Origin: Myxococcales bacterium
GTDB lineage: Bacteria; Myxococcota_A; Bradymonadia; Bradymonadales; Bradymonadaceae
Length of the DNA: 64,000 nt
Assembly: GCA_007120035.1 (NCBI GenBank)
Contig: SKON01000049.1
Coordinates: forward strand, 1-64,000
Direction: 5' to 3'
The position numbers and the translations under genes were made by a program. Under the pieces are notes generated by a model. It was not told the DNA's origin. It was given only the letters and a program-made list of their open reading frames with translations, and did not search any database. Shown in pieces: positions 33,793-43,696 of the stretch (position 1 is the stretch's first letter; each line of letters starts with the position of its first letter).

Positions 33793-35486
33793 GGGAATTC
33801 ACCTTCGTTGGGCGACACCTGATCGAGGACAAGATCCCGGTAGGTGGCGAGTACATCGATCAATTCAGAGGCAAGGTCGTCGGGATCAGTATCGCGCGAA
33901 TTTATCCGTACCGCAATATGCCCGAGGACGATGGAGCGGGCGGGGTACTCAAAGGATGCGATGAGCTCCTCGATGGTGGCGGAGCCGTCGGTGTCGTAGA
34001 GGGTGACGTCGACGATGAAGTCGCCCTTGCGCAGGACCAGGGCGTGGTAGGTGAAGCGGGAGAGCTCCACGGGGTCGCGGCGACCGTCAAACCGCCAGTC
34101 CGTACTGCGCAGGGCGGTGGTGATGCCCTGGACGGAGAATGGCGAGCGAGGGTCCTGGGCGACTTCGGGGACCTGGGCCTCGTCGACGTCCGGGGGGGCT
34201 GTGTCCCGGGGGACGAGGACCACCACGGCGACGAGGGTGACGAGGAGGACTGCGCCGACTCCAAGGACGAGGTGCCGCCGGGAGAGATCTGGCAGGGAGA
34301 GGGGCGGCCGGGTGGGTCGACGGCGTCTTCGCTCTGAGGCCGGCTCCGGGGTCGTTCGAGAGGTCCGCAGGGCGGTTTCGTCGATCTCCAGCGGGGTGGG
34401 CGCAGGCCGCCGGCGGGGAGGGCTGGGGCGGTCGGGCTCCGGGGCAGGTCGTCGAGAAACTTTGTGGGGAGGCTGGCGGACCGGTGGCGGCCGTCCGGCG
34501 GCGGTGGAGAGGAAGAGGTTCTCCTCGTCGTCGGGGTCGGTGATGTTGGGGTCGAAGATGTCCTCCCGGGCGACGGCGAATGGGGAGGGCTTGATCTCGG
34601 GGAGATCACGGGTAAAGCCGAGGCCCGTGTCTTCGAGGGCTCGGAGCATCTCGGAGGCGTCCTGATAGCGCTCAGTGGGATCTTTGGCGACGGCCCGCTC
34701 GACGAGGGTGACCAGCGCCGGGGGGAGATCGTGGTCGTCGGGGAGGCGGAAGGGGGTGGGATCCTGGGCGATCTTCACGCACTCGAGGAGGTTGGCGGTG
34801 GCGATCATGGAGCGGCCGGTCAGGCAGAGCCAGAAGAGGGCCCCGGCGCCGAAGACATCAGTGGCGAAGCTGAGGGTGCCGCCGGTGAGCTGCTCGGGGG
34901 CGGCGAATCGGGGGGTGCCGAGGAAGAGGGGTTTGCCCCGGTCGCTGAGTTCGACTTCGGGGTCAGAGACCATGCGGGCGATTCCGAAGTCCAGGACTTT
35001 GACGATCTCCTGGCCCTTGAAGTTCTCGGTGACCATCACGTTGGCGGGCTTCAGATCCCGGTGGAGCATCCCCAGGTGGTGGGCTTCGGCGAGGCTTCCC
35101 AGGATCTGGAGGAAGAACCGGACGGCCCGGTCCACGGCGAGGGGGCCCGATCGGAGCTCCTCCTTGAGGGTGGAGCCCTCGATGAGCTCCATGACCAGGT
35201 AGAGGAGGCCGCTGTCCTCGGTGCCGAAGTCGAAGATGGTGACCGTGTTGGGGTGGGAGAGGCGGCTGACGTGGCGAGCTTCTTTGACGAATCGGGCGGA
35301 TCGTCGCTTGCGGACCGCGTCGCTCTGGTGGCCGGCTTCGGGGTCGAAGACCTTCAGAGCCACGGGTCGATCCATGGAGGTGTGGACGGCGCGGTACACG
35401 TGACTGAAGCCGCCAGCGCCGATGGGCGCCTCCAGGCGGTACTTGGACCCGATGATGGTTCCGGCGGGGAGGTGCTCTCCGGTCAT
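33789..35486 (-). CDS. Membrane Ser/Thr protein kinase
   Basis: This 565-residue protein has an N-terminal Hanks-type kinase domain (about 12-280). It has P-loop GAGGFSHVYRA, Lys in VALKVFDPE, catalytic loop MLHRDLKPANVMVTE, DFG in VLDFGIARM and APE in RFAAPEQLTGG. A Pro/Arg-rich linker leads to one membrane segment (LVLGVGAVLLVTLVAVVVLV, about 430-450) and a C-terminal extracytoplasmic domain of about 110 residues of unknown type. It is predicted active. The coupled barrel gene downstream may be a partner. Confidence 0.93.
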   Translation of the reverse strand: MTGEHLPAGTIIGSKYRLEAPIGAGGFSHVYRAVHTSMDRPVALKVFDPEAGHQSDAVRKRRSARFVKEARHVSRLSHPNTVTIFDFGTEDSGLLYLVMELIEGSTLKEELRSGPLAVDRAVRFFLQILGSLAEAHHLGMLHRDLKPANVMVTENFKGQEIVKVLDFGIARMVSDPEVELSDRGKPLFLGTPRFAAPEQLTGGTLSFATDVFGAGALFWLCLTGRSMIATANLLECVKIAQDPTPFRLPDDHDLPPALVTLVERAVAKDPTERYQDASEMLRALEDTGLGFTRDLPEIKPSPFAVAREDIFDPNITDPDDEENLFLSTAAGRPPPVRQPPHKVSRRPAPEPDRPSPPRRRPAPTPLEIDETALRTSRTTPEPASERRRRRPTRPPLSLPDLSRRHLVLGVGAVLLVTLVAVVVLVPRDTAPPDVDEAQVPEVAQDPRSPFSVQGITTALRSTDWRFDGRRDPVELSRFTYHALVLRKGDFIVDVTLYDTDGSATIEELIASFEYPARSIVLGHIAVRINSRDTDPDDLASELIDVLATYRDLVLDQVSPNEGEFP

Positions 35487-35596
35487 TCTCTGAATGTCCT
35501 GGCGAATAGCGATGGGGCCGCAGAAGTTCTTGCTGAGGTGACCGGCGAGAGTCTACCATAGACGGTGGAGGCTGGGAACGAGGGAGACCCTTGAGG

Positions 35597-37411
35597 ATGC
35601 AGAGAGGATCGAGAGTCAAGCCGTGGTGGGGCCCTGGGGTGGTGGTCGCCATGACTCTCTGGGGGTGTTCGACGGCGCCCCCGGTAGTGGATCTGGACCC
35701 GGTCGTAGAGGAGCCGCCGGCGGTGGAGGAGCGGGAGGAGCCACCGGAGGCGGGGGCGTTTTGCGACGAGAATGAGTGCGCCGACATGGGGGCGTTCTTG
35801 TGGGATGGGACGCCGCTGAAGGAAGAGCTGGAGGAGTCGATCCCGATCCTTCAGGAGAAGTGCGAGGAGGGGTTGGGGCACGCCTGTTACCTGCTGGCGT
35901 CATTGCACGTGCTGGGGCGGGGGGTGGAGGAGAGCCTGGAGGAGGCGCGGGTGTTCTACGAGGCGGGGTGTCGCGGGGGGGTGGGGGCGTCGTGCCTGGG
36001 GCAGGGGTGGATGGTCTTTCACGGTCGAGGTGGGGAGGAGTCGATGTCGGAGGCTCGGCTGATCTGGCAGCGGGGATGTGACTACGGGAACTCCGAGTCC
36101 TGCCGGCAGGTGGCGGGGATCTACTATCATGGGGCCGGGGCCGATCCCCGACCGGAGCTGGCGGCCACCTACTTCTTCCGGGGCTGCGTGGGGGGTTCGC
36201 CGCAGGCCTGCGGGGAGCTGCAGGAGTTCTTCGGGATCGACGCTGAGGCCGAGGAGGATATGGCGAAGCTCGTGGAGTTTCTGGAGGTCGGCTGTGAGGG
36301 TGGCTGGGCCTTGAGTTGCGTGATGTGGGGGGCGCTCATGGAGGAGGGGCGAGGCGTGGAGCGGCGGTTGGTGCGGGCGGCGGACCTGTACCGGGAGAGC
36401 TGTGACGGTGGGGAGTTCTACGGGTGTACGCTCCTGGGGATGCTCTACGATCGGGGAGAGGGGGTGAATCGGAACCGGTTTCGGGCCGTGGAGCTTTACG
36501 AGAAGGCATGCGACGGGGGCAATCGCGAGGGGTGCACGGCGATCGGGGTGGCCCACCTGCGGGGGCGAGGGGTGGGGGTCGATGGCGAGCGAGCCCGGGA
36601 GTACTTCGAGATCTCCTGTGAGCGAGGGCAGCCTCGGGCGTGCTTTAACCTGGGGCTGATGTACGACAGCGGTCGAAGGATCGAGGAGGACCGGGAGATG
36701 GGCATGCGGTTCCATGAGATCGGCTGTGAGATCGGGTTCGGGCCGGCCTGCAACAGCCTGGCTCGTCATGTGGAGGAGGGGACCCGGGAGGAGCCAGATC
36801 CGGAGGGGGCCTTCGAGCTCCACCGGCGGGCCTGTGAGTGGGGGTACGGCAAGGGGTGCTTCAATCTAGCCGTGAGTTACGACACGGGGGATGTGGTGGA
36901 GGAGGACTCCGAGGCGGCGTTGCAAGCCTACGAAGAGGCCTGTGAGGCGGGGTATGCCCTGGGGTGTAATAACCTGGGGTTTCGGCGGCTCGAGGCGGCC
37001 CAGAATGGGGAGGAGGTGCTGGCGGCGGTGGAGATGTTGGAGCGGGCCTGTGAAGGGGGCGACAGGCCGCGGGCCTGCGCCCGGGCTGGCGAGGTGCTCC
37101 TGGAGGACTCTCGGGTGCGGACGAGTCCGGTGCGGGCCCGGCGTAGCCTGGAGCGGGCCTGTGATCAGGGGGAGGCGCTGGGATGTCTGTGGTTCGGGGC
37201 GCTCTTTGAGCGAGGCCAGGGGGTGCAGGCGGACCGGCGGCGGGCGTCGGGGATCTACGCCAAAGCCTGCGCGTTGGGAGAGGACCACGCCTGCGCCCGG
37301 AGAGCGCGGCTCATGCTCGACGATCCAGAGACCGCCGAGGAGGGGCGCTCCGTGCTGCGGAGTCGGTGCGAGGACGGCGATCAATGGGCCTGTGAGCGGG
37401 TGTCTCGCTGA
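35597..37411 (+). CDS. Sel1-repeat lipoprotein
   Basis: This protein of about 604 residues has a signal peptide ending in lipobox-like TLWGC. After an acidic/Pro linker, about 13-15 Sel1-like repeats fill the chain, each with an ACxxLG-type start, a G-x-G-V turn and an A..xYxxAC end (e.g. RAVELYEKACDGGNREGCTAIG). The repeats are Cys-rich, two per unit, suggesting disulfides in the periplasm. Sel1 repeats are protein-protein scaffolds. Its 3' end overlaps the DUF938 gene tail-to-tail by 31 bp. A TTG at 35591 is an alternative start. Confidence 0.9.
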   Translation: MQRGSRVKPWWGPGVVVAMTLWGCSTAPPVVDLDPVVEEPPAVEEREEPPEAGAFCDENECADMGAFLWDGTPLKEELEESIPILQEKCEEGLGHACYLLASLHVLGRGVEESLEEARVFYEAGCRGGVGASCLGQGWMVFHGRGGEESMSEARLIWQRGCDYGNSESCRQVAGIYYHGAGADPRPELAATYFFRGCVGGSPQACGELQEFFGIDAEAEEDMAKLVEFLEVGCEGGWALSCVMWGALMEEGRGVERRLVRAADLYRESCDGGEFYGCTLLGMLYDRGEGVNRNRFRAVELYEKACDGGNREGCTAIGVAHLRGRGVGVDGERAREYFEISCERGQPRACFNLGLMYDSGRRIEEDREMGMRFHEIGCEIGFGPACNSLARHVEEGTREEPDPEGAFELHRRACEWGYGKGCFNLAVSYDTGDVVEEDSEAALQAYEEACEAGYALGCNNLGFRRLEAAQNGEEVLAAVEMLERACEGGDRPRACARAGEVLLEDSRVRTSPVRARRSLERACDQGEALGCLWFGALFERGQGVQADRRRASGIYAKACALGEDHACARRARLMLDDPETAEEGRSVLRSRCEDGDQWACERVSR

Positions 37412-38019
37412 TACCAGAGGGCGTCGTTGTTGGCGGGCAATCGCTGGATTCCAGCCCGGGTGAAGCCGGACCGGGAGGCGATCTCGTCGACCAGGGTCAG
37501 GTCTCGAATACCGCTTCGGGGATCCCGGTTTTGGAGGAACCGATGGAACTGCTCGTTCGAGGGCTCCAGGGGGCGGTCGGGGTGGCGGAAGGGGCCGTAG
37601 AGAAAGAGGATTCCCGAGGCGGGGAGGAGGTGGTCGGCGTGTCGGAAGAGGTGGTCGATGGCGTCGGCGGGGGCGATGTGGATCACGTTGATGGCGACGA
37701 TGGCGACGATCTGATCAGCGCCGAATCGATCTTCGGCTTCGACGGTGGAGAGGTCGTCGAAGAGATCGAAGGACTGGGGGGCCCGGAGGTTGGGGAGGTC
37801 TGCCTCTTCGCGGTAGGCGGCGACGCTCTTCAGGGTGTCGGGGCCGCCGGCGTTGGTGGGCTGCCAGGTCAGGTGGGGAAAGCGGTGGCTGAAGGCGACG
37901 GCGTGCTGGCCGGTGCCGCTTCCCACCTCCAGGACCAGGCCGGGCTCGGTGAGGAGCTCTTGGAGGACGTCGCCGATGGGGCCCTTGTTGCGGCGGGAGG
38001 CTTCGGAGAAGAGCTTCAT
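37381..38019 (-). CDS. DUF938 SAM-dependent methyltransferase-like protein
   Basis: The core has about 212 residues, with SEASRRNKGPIGDVL at the start and the SAM-binding LVLEVGSGTGQHAVAFSHRFPHLTWQPTN. IVAINVIHIAPADAIDHLFRHA and LFLYGPFRH follow. This is the UPF0585/METTL26-type family with unknown substrate. Three in-frame ATGs (38040, 38031, 38019) are possible; AAGGA sits best for 38019 and the family N-terminus fits it. It overlaps the end of the Sel1 gene. Confidence 0.88.
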   Translation of the reverse strand: MKLFSEASRRNKGPIGDVLQELLTEPGLVLEVGSGTGQHAVAFSHRFPHLTWQPTNAGGPDTLKSVAAYREEADLPNLRAPQSFDLFDDLSTVEAEDRFGADQIVAIVAINVIHIAPADAIDHLFRHADHLLPASGILFLYGPFRHPDRPLEPSNEQFHRFLQNRDPRSGIRDLTLVDEIASRSGFTRAGIQRLPANNDALWYQRDTRSQAH

Positions 38020-38120
38020 GGCTTCCTTCATGGTTTCCATGGAGAGGAGGGGGGTTAGGTTGGAGGAGAGGATGAGCACTAGAAAGGGAAGCGTCAACGG
38101 ACGACTGGCCAGGAGGGGTG

Positions 38121-38912
38121 ATGAGATCGGGGTGGGAGTGGTTTGAAGGGATGGGAGAGCCGCCGGTGGTGGTCCTGGATTTCGATGGGACTCTGTCGGA
38201 GATCGTGGAGCGGCCGGGGATGGCCAGGCCCCTGGAGGGGATCCCGGAGGTCCTCGGAAAGCTCTCGGGCCGGGTTCGGGTGGGGGTGATCAGTGGTCGG
38301 GCCCTGGAAGATCTGGAGGAGCGGCTGGGCGTGGGGAGTCTGTACCTGGCGGGCAGCCACGGGTTGGAGATGAAGCGGCCCGACGGCAGCCGACGCCACG
38401 TGGAGGGCCTGGAGGAGGCTCGAGGAGTCCTTCAGGAGGCCGCCGTCGACCTGCGGCGGCGAGCCGACTCTGTGGAGGGGGTGGAGCTGGAGGAGAAATC
38501 ACTGGGCCTGGCGGTGCACTATCGGCGGGCGCCTCAGGCCAAAGAAGAGGTGGAGGCCTGGGTGGGAGAGTGGGCCGATGGGGCGTTGAAGATCTCCGAG
38601 GGCAAGCGGGTTCGAGAGCTGCGGCCGGCGCTGGACTGGGACAAGGGAGACGCCCTGGGGTGGATCCTGGAGGAGATCGGGGTGTCCGAGGGGAAGGACG
38701 TGATCTACATCGGTGACGATCGGACCGACGAGGACGCCTTTGAGGCGCTGCGAGCGCTCCCGTTTCGAGGGGCCGGGATGCTGGTGGCGGCCTCCCCGCG
38801 ACCGTCGGCGGCGCAGTTTCGGCTCGCCGGTCCCCGGGAGGTGCGCTCCTTCTTGCAGGAGTTGGCGCTCCGGGTCTACCCTTCGCGTCCAATGGAAGCT
38901 GGCACTCACTGA
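38121..38912 (+). CDS. otsB: Trehalose-6-phosphate phosphatase
   Basis: This 263-residue HAD-superfamily enzyme has nucleophile Asp in VVLDFDGTLSEIVERP, then GVISGRAL and YLAGSHGLEM. The C-terminal metal-binding motif is VIYIGDDRTDEDAFEAL. It removes phosphate from trehalose-6-phosphate. AGGAGG precedes the ATG at 38121; a GTG lies 3 nt earlier. No trehalose-phosphate synthase gene is in the window. The phosphofructokinase gene starts 25 nt after it on the same strand. Confidence 0.93.
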   Translation: MRSGWEWFEGMGEPPVVVLDFDGTLSEIVERPGMARPLEGIPEVLGKLSGRVRVGVISGRALEDLEERLGVGSLYLAGSHGLEMKRPDGSRRHVEGLEEARGVLQEAAVDLRRRADSVEGVELEEKSLGLAVHYRRAPQAKEEVEAWVGEWADGALKISEGKRVRELRPALDWDKGDALGWILEEIGVSEGKDVIYIGDDRTDEDAFEALRALPFRGAGMLVAASPRPSAAQFRLAGPREVRSFLQELALRVYPSRPMEAGTH

Positions 38913-38937
38913 TCGAATGTGGCGAAGGAGCAGAACG

Positions 38938-40047
38938 ATGAGGATCGGAATCTTGACGGGAGGGGGGGATTGCCCCGGGCTGAATGCGGTGATCCGGGCG
39001 GTGGCGAAGAGCCTGATCCTGGACGCCGACGCCGAGGTGATCGGCTTTGAGGAGGGGTTTTTGGGGATGATCGAGAAGAAGTACCGGGAGCTGACGTACC
39101 GAGACGTGAGCGGGATCCTGACGACAGGGGGGACGATCCTGGGGACCCACAACCGGGCCAACCCGTTCTCGTACTACGGGGCCGACGGGGCGGATGTCTC
39201 CGATCAGGTGGCCGAGAACTACCGGGAGTTGGGGCTGGACGGCGTGGTGGTGATCGGCGGCGACGGGACGATGACCATCGCCCATCGGCTGGGGGAGAAG
39301 GGGATTCGGACTGTGGGAGTCCCGAAGACGATCGACAACGATCTGATGCATACGGACCGGACCTTCGGGTTCGATACGGCGGTGTCGATCGCCACGGATG
39401 CCCTGGACCGGTTGCAGACCACGGGGCAGAGCCACAGCCGGGTGATGATCCTGGAGACCATGGGGAGGTACGCGGGGTGGATCGCGTTGCACTCGGGGAT
39501 CGCCGGGGGAGCTGACGTGATCTTGTTGCCCGAGATCCCCTTCGACGTGGAGGAGGTGGCCCGGGTCTGTCGGCAGCGGTCCCGAAAGCAGCGGTTCACC
39601 ATCATCGTGATCGGGGAGGGGGCCAAGCCCATCGGCGGGGATCTGGTGGTGCGAGAGCGGGTGGAGGACGCCGACGATCCGGTGCGGTTGGGGGGCGTGG
39701 GGCACTACCTGGCAGCAGAGCTCCAGGATCGGATCGAGAGCGAGGTCCGGACCACAGTGCTGGGACATATCCAGCGGGGCGGTTCGCCGACGGCTTTCGA
39801 CCGGATCCTGGCGACGAACTTCGGGATCTTCGCCGCCGACCTGGTTCGCAAGGGGCGGTTTGGGCGGATGGTGGCGCTGAAGGACGGCACCATGTCGTCG
39901 ATCGAGCTGGAGAAGGTCGCCGACCAGACCCGGTTCGTCGAGGTGGACAGCCTGATGGTGCGGGCCGCCCTGGCCGTGGGGACCTCCCTGGGAGACCAGG
40001 GGCTCACGGTGGAGATCGAGGAGAGCGAGGTGAACCTCACGCTCTGA
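38938..40047 (+). CDS. pfkA: 6-phosphofructokinase, mixed-clade type
   Basis: The 369-residue enzyme begins MRIGILTGGGDCPGLNAVIR. GGDGT (residues near 105) has Gly at the position that is Asp in pyrophosphate-dependent enzymes, which argues for ATP use. PKTIDND has Lys where classic ATP enzymes have Gly, as in the mixed-substrate clade. Catalytic Asp residues in TIDND are present. It phosphorylates fructose-6-phosphate in glycolysis. AAGGAG is placed 7 nt before the ATG; longer upstream starts overlap otsB in another frame. Confidence 0.94.
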   Translation: MRIGILTGGGDCPGLNAVIRAVAKSLILDADAEVIGFEEGFLGMIEKKYRELTYRDVSGILTTGGTILGTHNRANPFSYYGADGADVSDQVAENYRELGLDGVVVIGGDGTMTIAHRLGEKGIRTVGVPKTIDNDLMHTDRTFGFDTAVSIATDALDRLQTTGQSHSRVMILETMGRYAGWIALHSGIAGGADVILLPEIPFDVEEVARVCRQRSRKQRFTIIVIGEGAKPIGGDLVVRERVEDADDPVRLGGVGHYLAAELQDRIESEVRTTVLGHIQRGGSPTAFDRILATNFGIFAADLVRKGRFGRMVALKDGTMSSIELEKVADQTRFVEVDSLMVRAALAVGTSLGDQGLTVEIEESEVNLTL

Positions 40048-40049
40048 CT

Positions 40050-40904
40050 TCAGTTGGGCCGGAGCGTGGACAGGGGGATCTGGTGGGAGGCGCCGCAGTA
40101 CTCGCAGTCGACGGTGAGGTGGTCGTCGCCTTCGGCGAGGTCGATGAGCTCCTCTTCGGAGACGGTCTGGAGGGCGGCGACGACCCGGTGGACACTGCAG
40201 ACGCAGCCGGAGTGGAAGTGGTCTTCGCCTAAGATCTGGTAGTCGATGGGGCCGAAGAGCTCGGCGGTGAGGGACTCCAGGTCCTGTCCATGGGTGGCGA
40301 AGAGCTCCGTGGCCGGGGGGAGCGACTCCAGGCGAGCGGTCATCAGGGCCAGGGTGGCCTGATCGGCCTCGGGGAGCTGTTGGATCAGGAATCCACCGGA
40401 GCTCTGGAGGCGGTCGTCGTCGAAGCGATGGGCGAGGCCGACGACGCTGTGGATCTGCTCGCTGCGGTGGAGGTAGCCGGTGAGCACGTCGGAGAGGGCT
40501 TGATTTTCGGAGGCCTCGACGATCCCCTGGTGGAGTTTTCCGCCGAAGAGCTGACGGTGGACGGAGAACCGGGTGGGGGGGCCAAGAGGGAACTCGACGT
40601 CCAGGGGGAGGCGAAGCAGGCCCCGGGTGGTGCCGTCGGGGAGGGAGTCCACGACCATGCTGCCCAGGCCGTCCCGCTGGAGGATGCCCTGGAGGCGGTA
40701 GTCGGGGGACATAGTCAAGCGCAGGAGGACCGTGCCGGAGACGAGGTCCGCCAGGAGGGCCCGGCCGCCGGCGTGGGCGCCCTGCCGGGTGAGGATGTCG
40801 GCGGCGGTGTCCGTGGTGGAGGCGATGAGGAGGCGGAAGGAGCCGTCCTCGGAGATCGCCCGGAGGGCTCGGTCGGTGTCGTTGGGGGACTTTCCGTTTT
40901 GCAT
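40050..40904 (-). CDS. hslO: Hsp33 redox-regulated chaperone
   Basis: This 284-residue protein has Hsp33 features: a GGRALLADLVSGTVLLRL-type core, and a C-terminal zinc-binding Cys set CVC plus CEYC (HSGCVCSVHRV and TVDCEYCGASHQ). Oxidation of such Cys activates the holdase against unfolded proteins in the cytosol. The spacing between the Cys pairs is normal for the family. It lies 3 nt downstream of the thiolase gene and is convergent with pfkA. Confidence 0.92.
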   Translation of the reverse strand: MQNGKSPNDTDRALRAISEDGSFRLLIASTTDTAADILTRQGAHAGGRALLADLVSGTVLLRLTMSPDYRLQGILQRDGLGSMVVDSLPDGTTRGLLRLPLDVEFPLGPPTRFSVHRQLFGGKLHQGIVEASENQALSDVLTGYLHRSEQIHSVVGLAHRFDDDRLQSSGGFLIQQLPEADQATLALMTARLESLPPATELFATHGQDLESLTAELFGPIDYQILGEDHFHSGCVCSVHRVVAALQTVSEEELIDLAEGDDHLTVDCEYCGASHQIPLSTLRPN

Positions 40905-40907
40905 GGG

Positions 40908-42089
40908 TCAGCTCTTTCGGTAGAGGCCCAGGACGGCGGCGCCGCCGAGGCCGAGGTTGTGCTGGAGGGCGATCTCGGCGCCGTCGACCTGGCGGTCGTC
41001 GGCCTGGCCGCGGAGCTGCCAGGTGAGCTCGGCGCATTGGGCCAGGCCCGTGGCGCCCAGAGGGTGGCCCTTGGAGATGAGTCCTCCCGAGGGGTTGACC
41101 ACCCACTTGCCTCCGTAGGTGACGTCGCCGTCGTCGATGAGGCGACCGGCTTTGCCCTCGTCGCAGAGGCCCAGGGCTTCGTAGGTGATGAGCTCGTTGG
41201 CGGAGAAGCAGTCGTGGAGTTCGATCACGTCGACGTCGTCGATGGTGAGCCCCGTGCCGGCGAAGACCTTCTCGGCGGCCTGTCGGCTCATGTCGTAGCC
41301 GACGAGCTGGATGGCGCTGTCGCCAAAGGAGGAGGGGCGGTCCGTGGTCATGGCCATGGAGACGACCTCGACGGCCTGGTCGCGGAGGCCGAGCTCGTCG
41401 ACGAGGTCCTCGCTCATGACGACGGCGGCGGCGCCGCCGTCGGAGGTGGGGCAGCATTGGAGCATGGTCAGGGGTCCGTGGATTGGCCGGGACTCCAGGA
41501 TCTCCTCCAGGGTGTACTCGTCCTGGAACTGGGAGCGGGGGTTCTTGGTGGAGTGGAGGTGATTCTTATGGGCGATCTTGGCGAAGTGCTCTTTGGTGGT
41601 GCCATAGCGCTCCATGTGCTCGATGCCGGCGTTGCCGAAGATCTGAGGAGCCGGGGGCGCCTTGGCCATGCCCCGTTGTTGAGCCATGGTCTCGAAGTGA
41701 CGTCCCAGGGGGTTGGTCCCCTGGGCGCCGGTGTCGAGGGAGCCCTTCTGCATCTTCTCGAAGCCGATGGCGAGGCCGCACTGCATCTGGCCGCCCTGGA
41801 CGAGTTGGACGGCCATCATCAGGGCCGAGGAGCCCGTGGAGCAGTTGTTGTTGACGTTGAACACGGGGACGCCGGTCAGCCCTACCTCGTAGACGGCCCG
41901 CTGGCCGCAGGTGGAGGGGCCGTAGACGTAGCCGGCGAAGACCTGCTCGATGAGGTCGTAGTCGACGCCGGCGTCTTCGAGGGCGTCCGTGGCGGCTTCC
42001 CGAGCCATGTCGGGGTAGTCCCAGTCCCGGGAGTGGGGCTTCTCAAAGCGGGTCATGCCCACGCCGACGATGAATGCTTTATTGCTCAT
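40908..42089 (-). CDS. SCP-x/lipid-transfer-type thiolase
   Basis: This 393-residue thiolase-fold protein has the active-site Cys in [18 protein letters not shown], His in [16 protein letters not shown] and [21 protein letters not shown], as in SCP2-type thiolases. It likely cleaves or forms 3-ketoacyl-CoA in lipid metabolism. The final Cys-x-Gly loop of classic thiolases is replaced by [16 protein letters not shown], usual for the SCP-x group. It is followed by hslO and preceded by an acyltransferase on the same strand, so lipid metabolism may be a shared theme. Confidence 0.92.
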   Translation of the reverse strand: MSNKAFIVGVGMTRFEKPHSRDWDYPDMAREAATDALEDAGVDYDLIEQVFAGYVYGPSTCGQRAVYEVGLTGVPVFNVNNNCSTGSSALMMAVQLVQGGQMQCGLAIGFEKMQKGSLDTGAQGTNPLGRHFETMAQQRGMAKAPPAPQIFGNAGIEHMERYGTTKEHFAKIAHKNHLHSTKNPRSQFQDEYTLEEILESRPIHGPLTMLQCCPTSDGGAAAVVMSEDLVDELGLRDQAVEVVSMAMTTDRPSSFGDSAIQLVGYDMSRQAAEKVFAGTGLTIDDVDVIELHDCFSANELITYEALGLCDEGKAGRLIDDGDVTYGGKWVVNPSGGLISKGHPLGATGLAQCAELTWQLRGQADDRQVDGAEIALQHNLGLGGAAVLGLYRKS

Positions 42090-42111
42090 GGGTCGTTCCT
42101 TGGAGGAGGGT

Positions 42112-43683
42112 TCAGGGAGCCTCAGCGGTCTGTTCGGTGGCTGATTCGGTGGCTGGTTCGGTGGCTGGTTCGGCGGCTGGTTCGGCGGCTGGTTCGGCGG
42201 CGGGGCGGTCCACGATCTGGACCTCCTCTTGGCTATTGGCGGCGATCAGGTGGTCGATGTACCGATCCTTGAGGACTTCGAAGGTGTCGATCAGGTTCTG
42301 CCGTTCGTTCTCGAGGTTGAACACCAGGTTCTGCTGGGACCGGAAGAGAGTACGGGAGAGGATACGGTCTCGGTAGGCCAGGATCTGGCGCCACCAACGA
42401 AGGAAGAAGAAGCCCGTGATCGGCAGGGAGATCAGATAAAAGATCACGGTGATCAGGGAGTGGTCTGTGAGGGTCCACAGGGCCCACCCTTGCAAGAAGT
42501 AGAAGAGGGGGAACAACACGAGCCCGGAGAGGAACCCCGAGAAGGCCACCCGGGTGCGGTCCGGCTGGCGACGGGTGACCTGGTTGACCAAGAGATAGGG
42601 GATGGCGTTGTTGATGAACCCGTAGATGGCGAAGGGGCCGAGGGCGAGGGCGTAGATGGTCATCTTCAGGGCGTCCCACCGGCGGCGGCCCTTGAGGTGT
42701 TCCTTCTTCTCCACCAGATCGTGGCGGAGGCGGACCTGCCGGAGGTGGTCGCGGTACCGGCGGATGTCCATGCGGACCCGGGCGACGAGGCCGGGGTCGG
42801 TCTTCTGGTAGTGGTCGACGGCCTTGGCGATGGCCTGCTCGATGGTAAATTTATCGTCGAGGTCCGGTTTGGGGCCCGTGCGGGCCCGTGCCCGATCGAA
42901 GAGCTTATGGGTCAGGGGCCGGAGGTCGATGTCGAGCTCGCCGATGAACTCCTTGGCGAGCTCGTTGCCGTAGATCCGGTGGACGTCGCGGACGAGCTGG
43001 TGGTTTCGCTCGTCGGCGATGTGAGTGGAGGCCCGGCGAAGCTCTTGAAGGAGGCGGTCGGTGAGCTGGTGGACGGCTTCCCGCTCGTCACGCTCGTAGA
43101 CCTCTTTGAACTCTCGGACGTCGATGGGATCGGCGTATCGGATCAGGACGCTGGAGAGGAACCGGTCCCGGTCCTCGAAGTTGAGTCCTACGGGTTGGAT
43201 CTTGACGCCGAGCTGAAAGTCGTTGCGGGCCTCCGTGGCCAGAGCGATGCGGGCGGTGCCGGTCTTGAGTTCCTGGACATGGCGATCGGGAGAGTTCTTG
43301 CCTTCCGGGAAGATGCCGATGCAGCCGTCGCTCTCCAGGGTCTCGTAGGCCTTCCGGAAGGCGTCGTTATTGAGGTCCGTGCGACCCTTGAGGTCTTCGG
43401 TGCGGTAGATGGGGATCACGCCGATACGTTTGAAGATGGCCCGGACGATCATGCCCTTCTTGAAGAGGCCGCTGCGGGCCATGTAGCAGATCTGGCGAGG
43501 GGTCTGAACGGCGAGGATCACCGTGTCCATCAAGGAGTTGGGGTGATTGGCGGCGAGGATCAGGGGGCCGTCGGGGATGCGGTCTTTGCCGGTGGCCTGG
43601 ATGTCAAAGAAATAGACCTCGGCGGCCGAGCGGGCGACCATCCGCAAGAATCGGTAGGTAAGTGATGGGGGGGCAGAGGCCAT
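42112..43683 (-). CDS. PlsC-type glycerophospholipid acyltransferase with membrane C-terminus
   Basis: This 523-residue protein has acyltransferase block I NHPNSLMD and a block III-like [14 protein letters not shown]. It should transfer acyl chains to a glycerophosphate-type acceptor. The C-terminal half adds three or so membrane segments (about 365-455, e.g. [17 protein letters not shown]). A repeated Ala-Glu-Pro tail is encoded by 12-bp repeats near 42125-42205. The tail length may vary by slippage. It is 22 nt upstream of the thiolase gene. Confidence 0.88.
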   Translation of the reverse strand: MASAPPSLTYRFLRMVARSAAEVYFFDIQATGKDRIPDGPLILAANHPNSLMDTVILAVQTPRQICYMARSGLFKKGMIVRAIFKRIGVIPIYRTEDLKGRTDLNNDAFRKAYETLESDGCIGIFPEGKNSPDRHVQELKTGTARIALATEARNDFQLGVKIQPVGLNFEDRDRFLSSVLIRYADPIDVREFKEVYERDEREAVHQLTDRLLQELRRASTHIADERNHQLVRDVHRIYGNELAKEFIGELDIDLRPLTHKLFDRARARTGPKPDLDDKFTIEQAIAKAVDHYQKTDPGLVARVRMDIRRYRDHLRQVRLRHDLVEKKEHLKGRRRWDALKMTIYALALGPFAIYGFINNAIPYLLVNQVTRRQPDRTRVAFSGFLSGLVLFPLFYFLQGWALWTLTDHSLITVIFYLISLPITGFFFLRWWRQILAYRDRILSRTLFRSQQNLVFNLENERQNLIDTFEVLKDRYIDHLIAANSQEEVQIVDRPAAEPAAEPAAEPATEPATESATEQTAEAP

Positions 43684-43696
43684 GATCGAGAGAGGC

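Noticed and set aside
38290-41457. 1055-residue minus-strand open frame
   Set aside because: It is Arg/Pro-rich, antisense to otsB and pfkA and out of frame with hslO and the thiolase; no domain.
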